A stretch of 64,000 nucleotides of DNA from Apostichopus japonicus (Eukaryota; Echinodermata; Holothuroidea; Aspidochirotida; Stichopodidae), in the NCBI RefSeq assembly GCF_037975245.1, contig NC_092579.1, forward strand, positions 2,347,001-2,411,000, in the 5' to 3' direction. This document shows positions 36,257 to 64,000 of this stretch, piece after piece. Position 1 is the first letter of the stretch. Each line of letters starts with the position of its first letter. The notes beneath the pieces were generated by a model, which did not search any database, was not told where the DNA came from, and was given only the letters and a program-made list of their open reading frames with translations. The position numbers and the translations under genes were made by a program.

Positions 36257-39064
36257 ATTTAATACAACGATACTTGTACACAACCGACTGTAGTAAGGTA
36301 CTTCAAAACACGGGAATGAAAACACGGGATTGCCTGCCTGCCTGACTGTGTGTCTGTCAGCACACTGGACTTATTGTATAGGCTATACCCCAGCTTGATT
36401 CCACACCGCTACAATACAAAGTTTGTTTAACCGGTTAACACGGTAAGGCTTCATACAGTATGCCTTACAAAAGGTTACACCAATACACCAATATTTCAAC
36501 TTTCAGCAAACTTCATGCTTCATAGAGTTTTAGAATCTAATTCGAGATCAACAGAGTATTATGAAGGTCATTGTGTTGACGACGTGAACACATATATAGC
36601 GGATATTGCAACGTCATAGTTGAATATGGATGCATATCAAATTATGGAAAACGTATACCACGTAACATAACACCCCCCACAAAAACAGCGAATGATTCGA
36701 TATGAAGTGAAGGGTTGTTGGTTATTGAAAAGATCGATGCGAGATAGCTAATAATAATCTAGTTATCAGGGCCCGTAGCCCGAGATTAAATTGGGAGAGG
36801 GGGGGGGGCACAATATTGACCCTGTTGTTCGAACTGGGGAGTGGTCAAAGGACGAGGGTGTTCTCTTGTGAAATTATTCTTTGGGAAAAATGTCTAAGAT
36901 GTAAGATGGCATTAGTGACATCATTTCATCGTTATTTGTGTTGCACATTTAAGTAGGCCTATTCATGTTAAGCGTGTGTCATCAAAATAATGTAAGCCAT
37001 GTGGAAGAAATAAAAAAAAACATTGTCCATGCCCCCCCCCCTTCCCCCGTGGCTACATGTATATAATAATCATAAGCAACGAAATGTTAGCAATGTTAAA
37101 ACACTTCACATATAATATTTTATAATGTAATTTATACTACCCATTAAAGCTCGTTCGGATTCAAAAGTTCATTTTCGTTACTTTTCCGTCATGTATGATT
37201 TACGAAATTGGTCAGTTTTGACAGCGAGCTTTTCCAATCCATGCTCTGGTCAAACAAGCAAATAGATTTTCACATCACGTAAATATCAAATATGTAATCA
37301 TCTTTGTTCCAAACGGACGCTCGGATTGATTACATTAATAAGATCATTAATAATACTTAGTAATAACCTATTCGTAGCAGCAAATCAACGCACTTAACTG
37401 GAAAAGAAAAGGCAAGAAAACAATGTCCATAATTTGACTACTCGGCTGTCATGTAATGTATTCGCCTTATAACGTCCATCGTTAAATAAAGACCATTGTT
37501 TAGCGGTCAGTATTGTTTCCATGCATATGATGCCAGGTACATGCTTATTGTTTGCTCTAAACAATGTCCTATTGTTCGCCAGTGGTCATAAGGTCAATAG
37601 GTTATTGTTGTTGATTTGAAATCAATGAAGGTCAAATAAATATGAAAATATAATTTACAGCATCCTGTAGCTGTCGTTTGGTTTGACATTCGTACCTCGC
37701 GATCCACATTTGACATCTGTGACGTCAGAGATAAGGTGTACGTGCTAATTATCACTCGAGTTTTACTTCAACGTTAGATTGCCTGTTGAATATCACTAGA
37801 ACTATGACTCTGGGGAGAACTTGGAGCGGAAGAAGTTAGGGGCTTCAAAGAAATTCCAAGGAAAACTCACATGTTAACATTTCACTTTGTGCTTGAAAAT
37901 CGCTATGCATGAGAGAACAAGAAATATCTGAAAATGCTGCAGTTTCCGAGGGCTTCGACCCCCCCCCCTCCCCAACACCCTCTTGGATGACCAACGCACC
38001 GAGATCAAAGCTCCCCACACACACCCCAACAGCACCACCATCAATACGGTACTCTATTACGCCCTTGTGAATATACATTATTATTGCCAAAGTTTCATTT
38101 AAACAAATCTACAGCTCGAATGACAAAACCTTTGATAATGTGTAAAATGTTGTGTAGAAAAGTAGGCCTATATTTGAGGCAACCCGTTTACGTACAAATT
38201 AGTACGCATTTGACTTAGTGTAATATAACATACCATCAAGCATTGAACCTGATGACATGCGATCGGGTGGAAAGGGGAAATGTTGGTGTAGTCTATAAGT
38301 TTGTAGCTATATGAACGCATATCATATTTCACCTGTATAGGCTATATATAGTTATGAATATCCCAATCAAGTACGCCTGAATAGGTCATATATATACACC
38401 TAATAATTCCTACAGCGGGCTCCGATATTGAACCCATTGTTTTGGGATTTCAGTTCGTGGCGTCACCTACCAGCATATTAGTGTAGTCAATATTGCTACA
38501 ATAACGGATGTTATTATAACCTCACACACACACATATATATAGCACTATACCTTGGATCGCTATGACTGTATACGGAAACGAATATGAACCCGTCAGTCA
38601 ATACAACCAACAGTTTTTACTAAACTTTATATCAATTAAGCCACTAAATCTTTACAAATACTTGGATACCCCTCATTCTAACTTAAAGATTTAGCTAATA
38701 AACATAATTGGGATAATACTCCCAATTCAAACAAGTTGAAATCCTATTTTATACAGCTTGGAAGAATTTGAACTTTTAGTTTTACATTTAAAAACGTACG
38801 ATTCGACCTAATTCCATCGTTCGTGGTGTGTTATTGGTTAACTATTATTTAAAAATTATCAGGGATCTATTCTTTCCTTTTAAGACTTTTAAAAGAGTTC
38901 ACACTGACAGTTTATAAACAGCTCCAAGATATCGTCTGAATGATAAAAAACAAAACTTCATGTAAATATGACAACAAACATAAGTTGCTGCCGAGATGTT
39001 AAAATCTCTCTGCAAAATTGTATCCATATGTTTGGAAGAAAATGTTTAATTTATCAAAGACAAA

Positions 39065-39256
39065 CATACTTTTTAAGAAACGTTGCCCAGGAAAGAACCT
39101 GGGAACGAAAACCAAACTACCGAACGACTGATCCACTCTCAACCCCAGTCCCCTTGCATCGAGACTGTGACTGTGACTGTGTGATCATCGTCGGGTGTGC
39201 ATCACCATTCCCCTCGAAAGGGAACAGATACTACACATGATCTTAGCCAAAAGGCC
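39065..39256 (-). pseudogene. U2 snRNA-like sequence: conserved 5' end, divergent body
   Basis: On the minus strand, 39256-39222 reads GGCCTTTTGGCTAAGATCA, then T, then GTGTAGTATCTGTTC. This matches 34 of 35 bases of the 5' part of metazoan U2 snRNA as I know it, including the branch-point recognition element GTAGTA. The following sequence does not match U2. It begins with a hairpin TTCCCT-TTCG-AGGGGAA (UUCG tetraloop) and, near 39070-39100, has a second hairpin GTTCCCAGG..CCTGGGCAAC. No clear Sm-binding site is seen. It could be a chimeric U2 retropseudogene, a U2-headed SINE, or a diverged U2 variant. Confidence 0.5.
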
Positions 39257-40063
39257 AAAAGGTTTATCAAAGATAAACATTCATCGATATTCTGCAGAGA
39301 GTCAACTGGTACAGAAATGATTTGAATTGCCAAGAACGTGTAGAAGAGTAAGCACTGCTGCCTTTATTGATACATCATGAATGGAGTAATCAATTCACAA
39401 ATATGTATGTATCCTCTGTGTGTGTGTCTGTCTTTCTCTCAAGATCTATTTCTAGACCGTATAGGAGCCTACAAGAGTGAAAACCTTTCAGCAATACCAA
39501 ATCGTTGCCGTGTTCCTTTTTCACGTTTCCCTACATATGAACACACTGTCGTTGGTCATGATATCCTAGTCTCTTACCAGCATATTGGTTTAGTCTTTAA
39601 TGAATATTCATTCGTCCATGTGGTAAGTTTATTGTTTTCAGATGACTCTTGTTAAAATACCATCCAAAAATATAACTACGGTAATATGTTGCTGTTGTTG
39701 TTTTAATAAAGGATTTGTTATAATAATCTTACTATAGTAAAACTATTACAGGTGTTGGAAGCAGAATGTCGATTGTATCGTTATTTTCTGTACTCTTCAA
39801 GGTGATCGATCTATCAATTATGACAAAAATGAAGGTTTCCTCTTTAAAGGCAACTTATCTAATGGTGTCATATTTCATCGATTACGAGATTGTTTTTTGA
39901 TGTTACAAAGGAACAGTTTGTTTTCGTTGTGTTTAAGTCGTATATTGAGTCCTTACTAGTGCAAATGTGTACTAGCATAATGCATATCTGTATACTCGTG
40001 TATTCATCGTCGTTGATTTGTACTCGGCATACTCGGAATGTGTTGAATATCAGCTATAGTACA

Positions 40064-40470
40064 CAGTGGCGGAGCTAGGGGTATTGGTCAGGAGGGGCGA
40101 GAATGGTCAGGAGGGGCGAGAATGGTCTGTAGGGGCGCATTCCACACTATCTAAGCGGAACGCCACCACAGGTTGGCGCGTAGCGTACAGAAATTTTTTG
40201 AGTACAGATATTCCCTAGATCACCGGAAATGACCCTTTCCGGGCCTGGCTAATTTGCAGATAAACGAAAAATAAATAGGTGTCATCGCCAAATTACTTCA
40301 ACAAAATGTGACAAATGTCAATAGGTAGATGAGAGCGCAATAAAAAAAAGTCAATAATCGCGAATAAGTAAAAAAGGGGTAAAGAGCTGAAAAGGGCGCC
40401 AGCAGTCCATTTGAGTCCGTCGGGGGGGGGGGGGGGGTCCGCCCCTGACTGTATGGACGCTCCGCCACTG
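40064..40470. mobile_element. hAT-like MITE with 8-bp target-site duplication
   Basis: This 407-bp element has perfect 12-bp terminal inverted repeats (CAGTGGCGGAGC at the left, GCTCCGCCACTG at the right) and an exact 8-bp target-site duplication, ATAGTACA, at 40056-40063 and 40471-40478. Eight-base duplications and CAG..CTG ends are the signature of hAT transposases. A poly-G run lies near the right end. No transposase coding is present. Confidence 0.85.
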
Positions 40471-41269
40471 ATAGTACATATATATACTACAGTGCATAAT
40501 TGATCAAGAGCACTCGTGAGAACAGCCGTCCACTCGTACTCGAGGGAAAAACAATTCTTGTACTCGTTTTTAGGTTGTTGCAAACGTACTACGACTACCA
40601 CTGGTGTACCTAGTAATTCCCTTCAAAAAACACTTTCTTTAGCAATGAACGGTAACACATTTCAATTCATATGATAATTGAAAAGCAAATATTATTTTGA
40701 AATTTTCTGATCAGCATCATTGCACGTGCGTGTATGAAAGTGTCTGGGCGATAAAGAATTTTATGATCGAATAAAATAACTTCTGATACTTACTATTTTT
40801 TCCTCGTCTTTTGAAAGGGTCTTAATTAATTTTGTCAATGACAAACAAGTTTTGAGTTATAAGTAGGGTAAAATTGCCGATCAAATTTTAAAAAGCTAGT
40901 TTAAAGCAGGATTATTGGTCGATTTAAATCACACTGCTTTAAATCTTGGTAGAAAATCCCTTCACTTTTTACAAAACAAATCAATCACAAAATAGAATTT
41001 AAAAAAAAATTACTGAAATAATTTAAACAGAAACGACGTATTATTGTAGATCTTTTCATAATTAATCTGGTCACAAGTATAACAGGGTGTTTGTATCTAA
41101 CAAAATTAACAAATATTTCCCAAAGAAAATTGTAAAAACTGTGAAAACTGAGTACAAAACTATAAACTATATCAACAAAAACGAATATGGGACTAAGGAC
41201 CACTATAGATGTGATGGAACATTGATTGGCAGTTCCTTGAACGTTTTCCTTTCTACAGATAAACATATA

Positions 41270-41350
41270 GAATATTGAATATGGAATATCGAATATGGAA
41301 CGTCGAATACCGAATATAGAATATCGAATACAGAACTATCGAATGTGGAA
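41270..41350. repeat. Short imperfect tandem repeat (GAATATGGAATATC)
   Basis: Six or so units of about 9-10 bp based on TATGGAATATCGAA. No coding or structural role is evident. Confidence 0.6.
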
Positions 41351-43241
41351 CATAGACTAGGGTGATATAATTTCAAGCAGATGGGAAAGGCCTCTGAAGA
41401 ACAAGTGACATGTCAACATAGAAAAGTTATCTCAATCTAAGAATCAGTTTGTTGCAAAACACTGGGAAATATATTTCGTTTGTCTTGATTATTTCTAACA
41501 GGATGGTCGGTTGGTGCGTCTAAATGATGATGATGGTGATGATGATGGTATTGGTGATGCATTGATCAAATTTCTTGCAGTAAACTATGTGTATTACATA
41601 AGGCTATTAACTGTTTATGGGTGCCTCCCCCCCCACCCCAACAAGTGATTTCGTCAAAATATTGATATAAACCGAATCAGTATCCATTTCGTCCGTTTCT
41701 ATTTTTGGATATACTTATTCAGTGACGTGTTCATGTTGTACTTTGTTTTGATTTCGCTCCTAACCTTTCTCTTTGTTTTATCATGGTGAACATATCTTGC
41801 TCAGACGTATTGATTGTAGTGTATGTTAACAAAATTAAAGCCAACTGAAACCCGCTCGGAGAGAACAACACACGATTCGATAATAAATCAATACATGTCC
41901 TAGTTATATTTAATACTATTCTGATTATGTAATGTAGGCATGAATTGCACAATCTTTGCATTTCATAGATAATCTTGAGCCTTTAGTTAGTGTTTGAATA
42001 ACTTCACGCGGACAGAATTCAAACTTGCACAAAGTTTTTCCTACGTGGATGGAAGCTAATTCGAAGATGCCAACAGCCTCATCATCCCTCAGTGATTAAG
42101 AGACAGTACTTTTTCAAGGTGAATAAAAACACCGCTAAGTGAAGTGCTTCTTGAAAAATTTCCAGCAGCACGTCCTTCTCCATATCCAGTTTTTATTGAT
42201 AATGGAAAAGTTAACTGTTTAACAGAAGTACCCCTCCCACTCGTTCGAGCAAGACTGGTCAATAAAGAAAGGCACGTGATCAAGAGGTAGTGGAGTGTGG
42301 AGTTGTCCACGCACTAAGTAGTACGTACACCAGGAAGAAATAACTTGCTGAAACAAGGAAAATCAACGCAGAACACTCCCCGCCCGCCCCCCCCCCACAT
42401 CCCTCTAACCCCCATGTCCACTCCTCTCTAACGTTCCTTATTGTTCCTAAATGGAAGTCCATTTTGAAGAAGCCTGTACGAAGGACCGTTGCGTCGCATA
42501 TAGACAGTGTGCAGGCAAAATAATAATCTGATAAAAGGAGAAACCAATGATTTGAGTTGATTTTTATTCACTTGTCCTTTTCTATTCTAACATGCATAGC
42601 GTTTACAAAGCACATCAATATTATAGGGGCAAAGGTTATCTTATCGAACCCTACCAAATCGTGCTGTATCACACTAATGATGTGTGAACAATGTGTAACA
42701 ATGGATAAAACATCTAATTGATTCTCCCTATGTCAAACAAGACACAGTATTGTGCAGGGAATTGGGTTAGCTAGCATCGTATTACAAAATAGTACACAAC
42801 TTGTTAGACTGCACATACGACGATACTGAGGCATGCAAAGCAACATATTAACTATGAGTAACTATTAGTACTATTCTATACGATAAGAACTGACTCAACT
42901 GTGATCTGTTAACCAGTAACTTGAAAGAACACAATGTTTATATTCTACATGTTTCATATTATGTAGTCTACATCGAAACATAAGTCACTTCTGTGACATG
43001 ATCCTGAACTTCATTCAATCTTGCGATCTGAGAGCTGTAAATTTGCTTGAAATTTATTTTCATTGTGTTAACTGAGATGATAAGTGGATCCGTTTTGTTC
43101 TTGCTAATCTAACGTGTAAAGTGTGCAATTATAGACTTAAACAAGAACCTGTAATTAATGACAAAATGTGGCTAAGCAGAGAAAAGATATTACAAGCTAT
43201 TCATAGAAACATAACATTAGAAAGCAGATGTACAATTTTGG

Positions 43242-43687
43242 ACTAGGATCTAGAGCCTCCAATCTAGAGGGTCCAAGGCCCCCAATCTAGAGATCCCAGG
43301 GCCCTCAATCTCAAGGGTCTATGGCTCCCAATTTAGAGGGTCCAGTGTCCCCAATCTAGAGGGTCTAGGGCCACAAATCTAGAGGGTCCAGAGCCCCAAA
43401 TCTAGAGGGCCCAAGGCCCCCAATCTAGAGGGTCCAGGGCCCCCAATCTAGAGGGTACAGGGCCCCTAATCTAGAGGGTCCAGGGCCCCCAATCTAGAGG
43501 GTCCAGGGCCCCTAATTTAGAGGGTCCAGGGCCCCTAATCTAGAAGGTCCAGGGCCCCCAATCTAGAGGGTCCAGGGTCCATAATCAAGAGGGTCCAGGG
43601 TCTCTAATCAAAAGGGTCCAGGGCCCCAATCTAGAGGGTCCAGGGTCCCTCATCAAGAGGGTCCAGGGCCCCAACCTAGATGGCCCA
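43242..43687. repeat. 22-bp minisatellite (CTAGAGGGTCCAGGGCCCCCAAT)
   Basis: About 20 tandem units of 20-23 bp built on TCTAGAGGGTCCAGGGCCCC, with point variants and a GGGCCC palindrome in many units. It lies 1.6-2 kb downstream of the TBCD stop codon. Confidence 0.9.
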
Positions 43688-44843
43688 AAAGTGAGGAAGA
43701 CCAAAACAATGTGCTCTATTAGAATCATTTCACTGAATATCTTAAATAAACTAATATAAGACTTCCTAATTAACAGAATAGAGCAAGTTATACATCAATA
43801 AAATATTGTCAATAAGTTTGTATTTTTTAATCCTTTCTCTCCATAGGAACTTCCTTCGAACAACTGGTGCATGGTGGATAACCAACAAACTGAGGCAACT
43901 ATAAACGAACAAGAAATAAATTCTTAAATATTCTTGTGAGATCTTCACAGTACACAGGCGCAGTGCACATACATACGTCCAGTTTTCAGAGCTTGTTGAC
44001 ATCAACAGCCCCAGCTGAGAATTCTTTCTGAGGGGAAGGATGGGTGGGGGTCTGGTGGGTCCTGGATTGATCTTCATGGACTTCCAGGAGTCATGAGGTA
44101 ATATATTTTTGGACCACTGACTTACACTCATATTGGTGATGATCTCTAGAACACCTAGAGTCAATGAGTTACCAGCTGTACTTGGACTGCAGTGTGTAAT
44201 TAGACATGATAATTTTTCTTTGGTTTAATCTAGTGGGGTTTAACACCCTCTCACCTCACCCTTCACTGCTACCCCTCCATTTCCCTCCTTATGTTCTCAG
44301 AACTAAACCAACTACACACTGCCAGGAAAGCAGACAGTGTCCTACAGAGATACAGTCATTGTTCTGGGTAGTTCAATTCATATATTTTCACTCAATGTTT
44401 ATTAAATATGCCCCTCCAAAATGAGTAACTCCCCCCCCCCCCAACTATATTGCATAAACTTGTTATCAACATTGCAACAAGGTGGTAGATGTCTTTCCAA
44501 TGACAACTCAAACTCTAAATCGATGATAACAACTGAGCCTTACAAGTATAACAGCTCTGTTTAAAATCTGTCCACTTATGGATCTATTTTCACCTACAAC
44601 AAAATTCATATTGATTTTTGTTTTCTCATGTTTGGCAAAATATTTGAAAGTACAATCTATTTGATATATTTAATTGTATTTTTTAGCTCTAACCGAGGCC
44701 TAAAGATTAACGAGACAATCAAGGTATTTTAAGCAGGCATGTCCATGATTAGAGGATGAAAACTTGAAGAAAACTTCACGACTGGAGCAAACATTTATCC
44801 TGAAAGCAAAAACAGAGAGAGGATTAAATTTATAAATATTTAT

Positions 44844-45226
44844 CAGTAATGTAATCACACAATAGGGTAACATAATGCCCTTGCTCAAGAAATGCACACA
44901 GCCAGTAATGTTATCACACATTATAGTAACATAATGCCCTTGCTCAAGCAATGCCCTCAGCCAGTAATGTGACCACACATTATAGTAACATAATGCCCTT
45001 GCTCAAGCAATGCACACAGCCAGTTATGTGACCACACATTATAGTAACATAATGCCCTTGCTCAAGCAATGCCCTCAGCCAGTAATGTGACCACACATTA
45101 TAGTAACATAATGCCCTTGCTCAAGCAATGCACACAGCCAGTAATGTAACCACACATTATAGTAACATAATGCCCTTGCTCAAGCAATGCACACAGCCAG
45201 TAATGTAACCACACATTATAGTAACG
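44844..45226. repeat. 59-bp tandem repeat in the TBCD 3' flank
   Basis: About 6.5 units of 59 bp include TAATGCCCTTGCTCAAGCAA, then the CACACAGCCAGTAATGT and ACCACACATTATAGTAAC blocks. The array ends 64 bp from the TBCD stop codon, so it is probably within the 3' UTR. Confidence 0.9.
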
Positions 45227-45289
45227 TGAAGAGAGAATGAAATACCCACTATTTAATAGCGTCAGTTTAAGCTTTGAATTTAAGAAAAA

Positions 45290-62981
<17,692 letters not shown>

Positions 62982-64000
62982 CTGTAAGACAAAACAGAAC
63001 AACATTTGTTAACCCTTTAACAACCAATATAGGAGGTCCCTGGGGAAATTATTTACAAATCTTAATTACTAAAAAATCCAGTCACCTTTTGGCAATAGGA
63101 ACCCAGGTATTGTTGGAAAGGTACTGAAATGAGGTTTCCAAAAATTGTCTTTGTTTTTCAGAATTGAGCTAATTACGTATGCAAATATGCAAATGAGGTC
63201 ATTCTATAGAAACTGTACTTTGCTTTTCCCATTTGAAATATTTTGATGAAATCTTTTGGACTTTTGATTGTTTGATTAGTTCAAGACATGTTAATTTAAG
63301 GCTGGTGAACCACATCTCGATCACTTTCCTTCAGAAAAGAACTAATAAAACGCAACCTGTGTCCTTGCGCACCTTGTCAAAACAGAACTACTGCAGCAAG
63401 GCTAAATCAATATGAAACAAAGATTATCTCTGCAGATCAGCAGTGTCTATTGTGTTAAACTGAACAGAAACAAAGATCATGTCCAATGCAGCCTTGCTGC
63501 AGAATGCTTCATCCCATTCAGCATCTAGTTTTGAATCAATGCCTAAGCTTGCAGTATGCTGTCAATATATAACTACTGCAGCAAGGCTAAATCAATATGA
63601 AACAAAGATTATCTCTGCAGATCAGCAGTGTCTATTGTGTTAAACTGAACAGAAACAAAGATCATGTCCAATGCAGCCTTGCTGCAGAATGCTGCATCCC
63701 ATTCAGCATCCTAGTTTTGAATCAATGCCTAAGCTTGTGTTACGTTGTCAATCAGCACTAGTGCAGCAAGGCTGAATCAATATTAAACAATAGATTATCT
63801 CTGCAGACCAGTGTGTCTATTGTGTGAAACTAAACAACAGCAAAGATCATATCCTATGCAGCCTAGCTTCAGGATGCTGCAGCCCATTCAGGATCCTAGT
63901 GTAGAATCAATGCCAAAGCTTGCGGTATGTTTAATACTAAAAGAATGGTCCTACAGTATCCTCTGTAACGCTAACAACTCTTCTAAAACTGCAGAAAAAT
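62982..64000. other. Upstream TBCD intron, partly covered
   Basis: From 62982 to the right edge I recognise no TBCD exon. The polypyrimidine tract and AG of the first visible exon are at its left end. From about 63386 it is occupied by a 184-bp repeat. Confidence 0.6.
63386..63925. repeat. About 184-bp tandem repeat with internal inverted repeat, three copies
   Basis: Units start near 63386, 63570 and 63757. Each has CTGCAGCAAGGCT near its left side and, about 100 bp later, its reverse complement AGCCTTGCTGCAG (degenerate in the third unit). The units could therefore be tandemised copies of a small inverted-repeat element. Located in the TBCD intron at the right edge. Confidence 0.88.

Larger units (their letters stand above)
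36257..45289. other. Intergenic region between FAM20 copy B and TBCD
   Basis: This 9-kb region includes the presumed FAM20B promoter, G/C-run dispersed repeats (36796-37050), a U2 snRNA-like segment (39065-39256), a hAT-like MITE (40064-40470), short GAATAT-type repeats (41270-41350) and two minisatellites (43242-43687, 44844-45226). The part nearest 45289 is probably TBCD 3' UTR; its poly(A) site is not determined. No coding segment with family homology was found. Confidence 0.6.

Noticed and set aside
36775-37055. Possible third hAT-like element bounded by CAGGGCCCGTAGCC and GTGGCTACATG
   Set aside because: The ends match only loosely and no 8-bp target-site duplication could be found.
43766-44164. 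132-codon minus-strand frame downstream of TBCD
   Set aside because: It shows no family resemblance and low-complexity stretches, and it lies in probable 3' UTR or flank.

Overview
This is a stretch of metazoan nuclear DNA. Its genes are split by many short-to-medium introns with GT..AG boundaries, and the sequence is AT-rich with long (TA)n tracts, poly-C/poly-G runs, minisatellites, SINEs and MITEs. The frequent taggcctat-type words and the gene content point to a marine deuterostome invertebrate, most likely an echinoderm; a sea cucumber is my guess. That placement is inference, not proof.

Four protein-coding genes are present, all on the minus strand, so transcription runs from high to low coordinates. 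(1) 62981-45290: the C-terminal 19 exons of tubulin-folding cofactor D (TBCD); its 5' part lies beyond the right edge. (2) 36256-25971: FAM20 copy B, a secretory-pathway kinase, 10 exons, 508 aa. (3) 20345-9357: FAM20 copy A, 10 exons, 515 aa. (4) 5597-274: RRP7A, a small-subunit ribosome-biogenesis factor, 7 exons, 266 aa. I joined the exons by hand from splice sites, reading phase and family homology. Reading phase closes at every junction and no joined frame contains an internal stop.

The two FAM20 genes are a head-to-tail duplication. All ten exons correspond, the splice phases are identical, and eight exons have identical lengths. Both copies keep the residues expected for catalysis and all eight family cysteines, but share unusual changes (DRHSY for DRHHY, and DHG for the DNG I recall in vertebrate FAM20C). 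They are therefore probably two active paralogues from an already diverged ancestor. RRP7A and TBCD have unrelated housekeeping roles (pre-rRNA processing and tubulin heterodimer assembly), and nothing suggests the four genes form one pathway.

The rest is repeat-rich. The TBCD introns and 3' flank carry more than a dozen different tandem arrays (periods about 22-184 bp) and a 588-bp hAT-like MITE with a perfect 8-bp target duplication. The FAM20 introns instead carry (TA)n tracts, tRNA-derived SINEs and a pair of TTAA-flanked MITEs. The FAM20B-TBCD intergenic region holds a second hAT-like MITE and a segment with 34 of 35 bases matching the 5' end of U2 snRNA. No autonomous transposon, viral gene, CRISPR array or rRNA gene was found.
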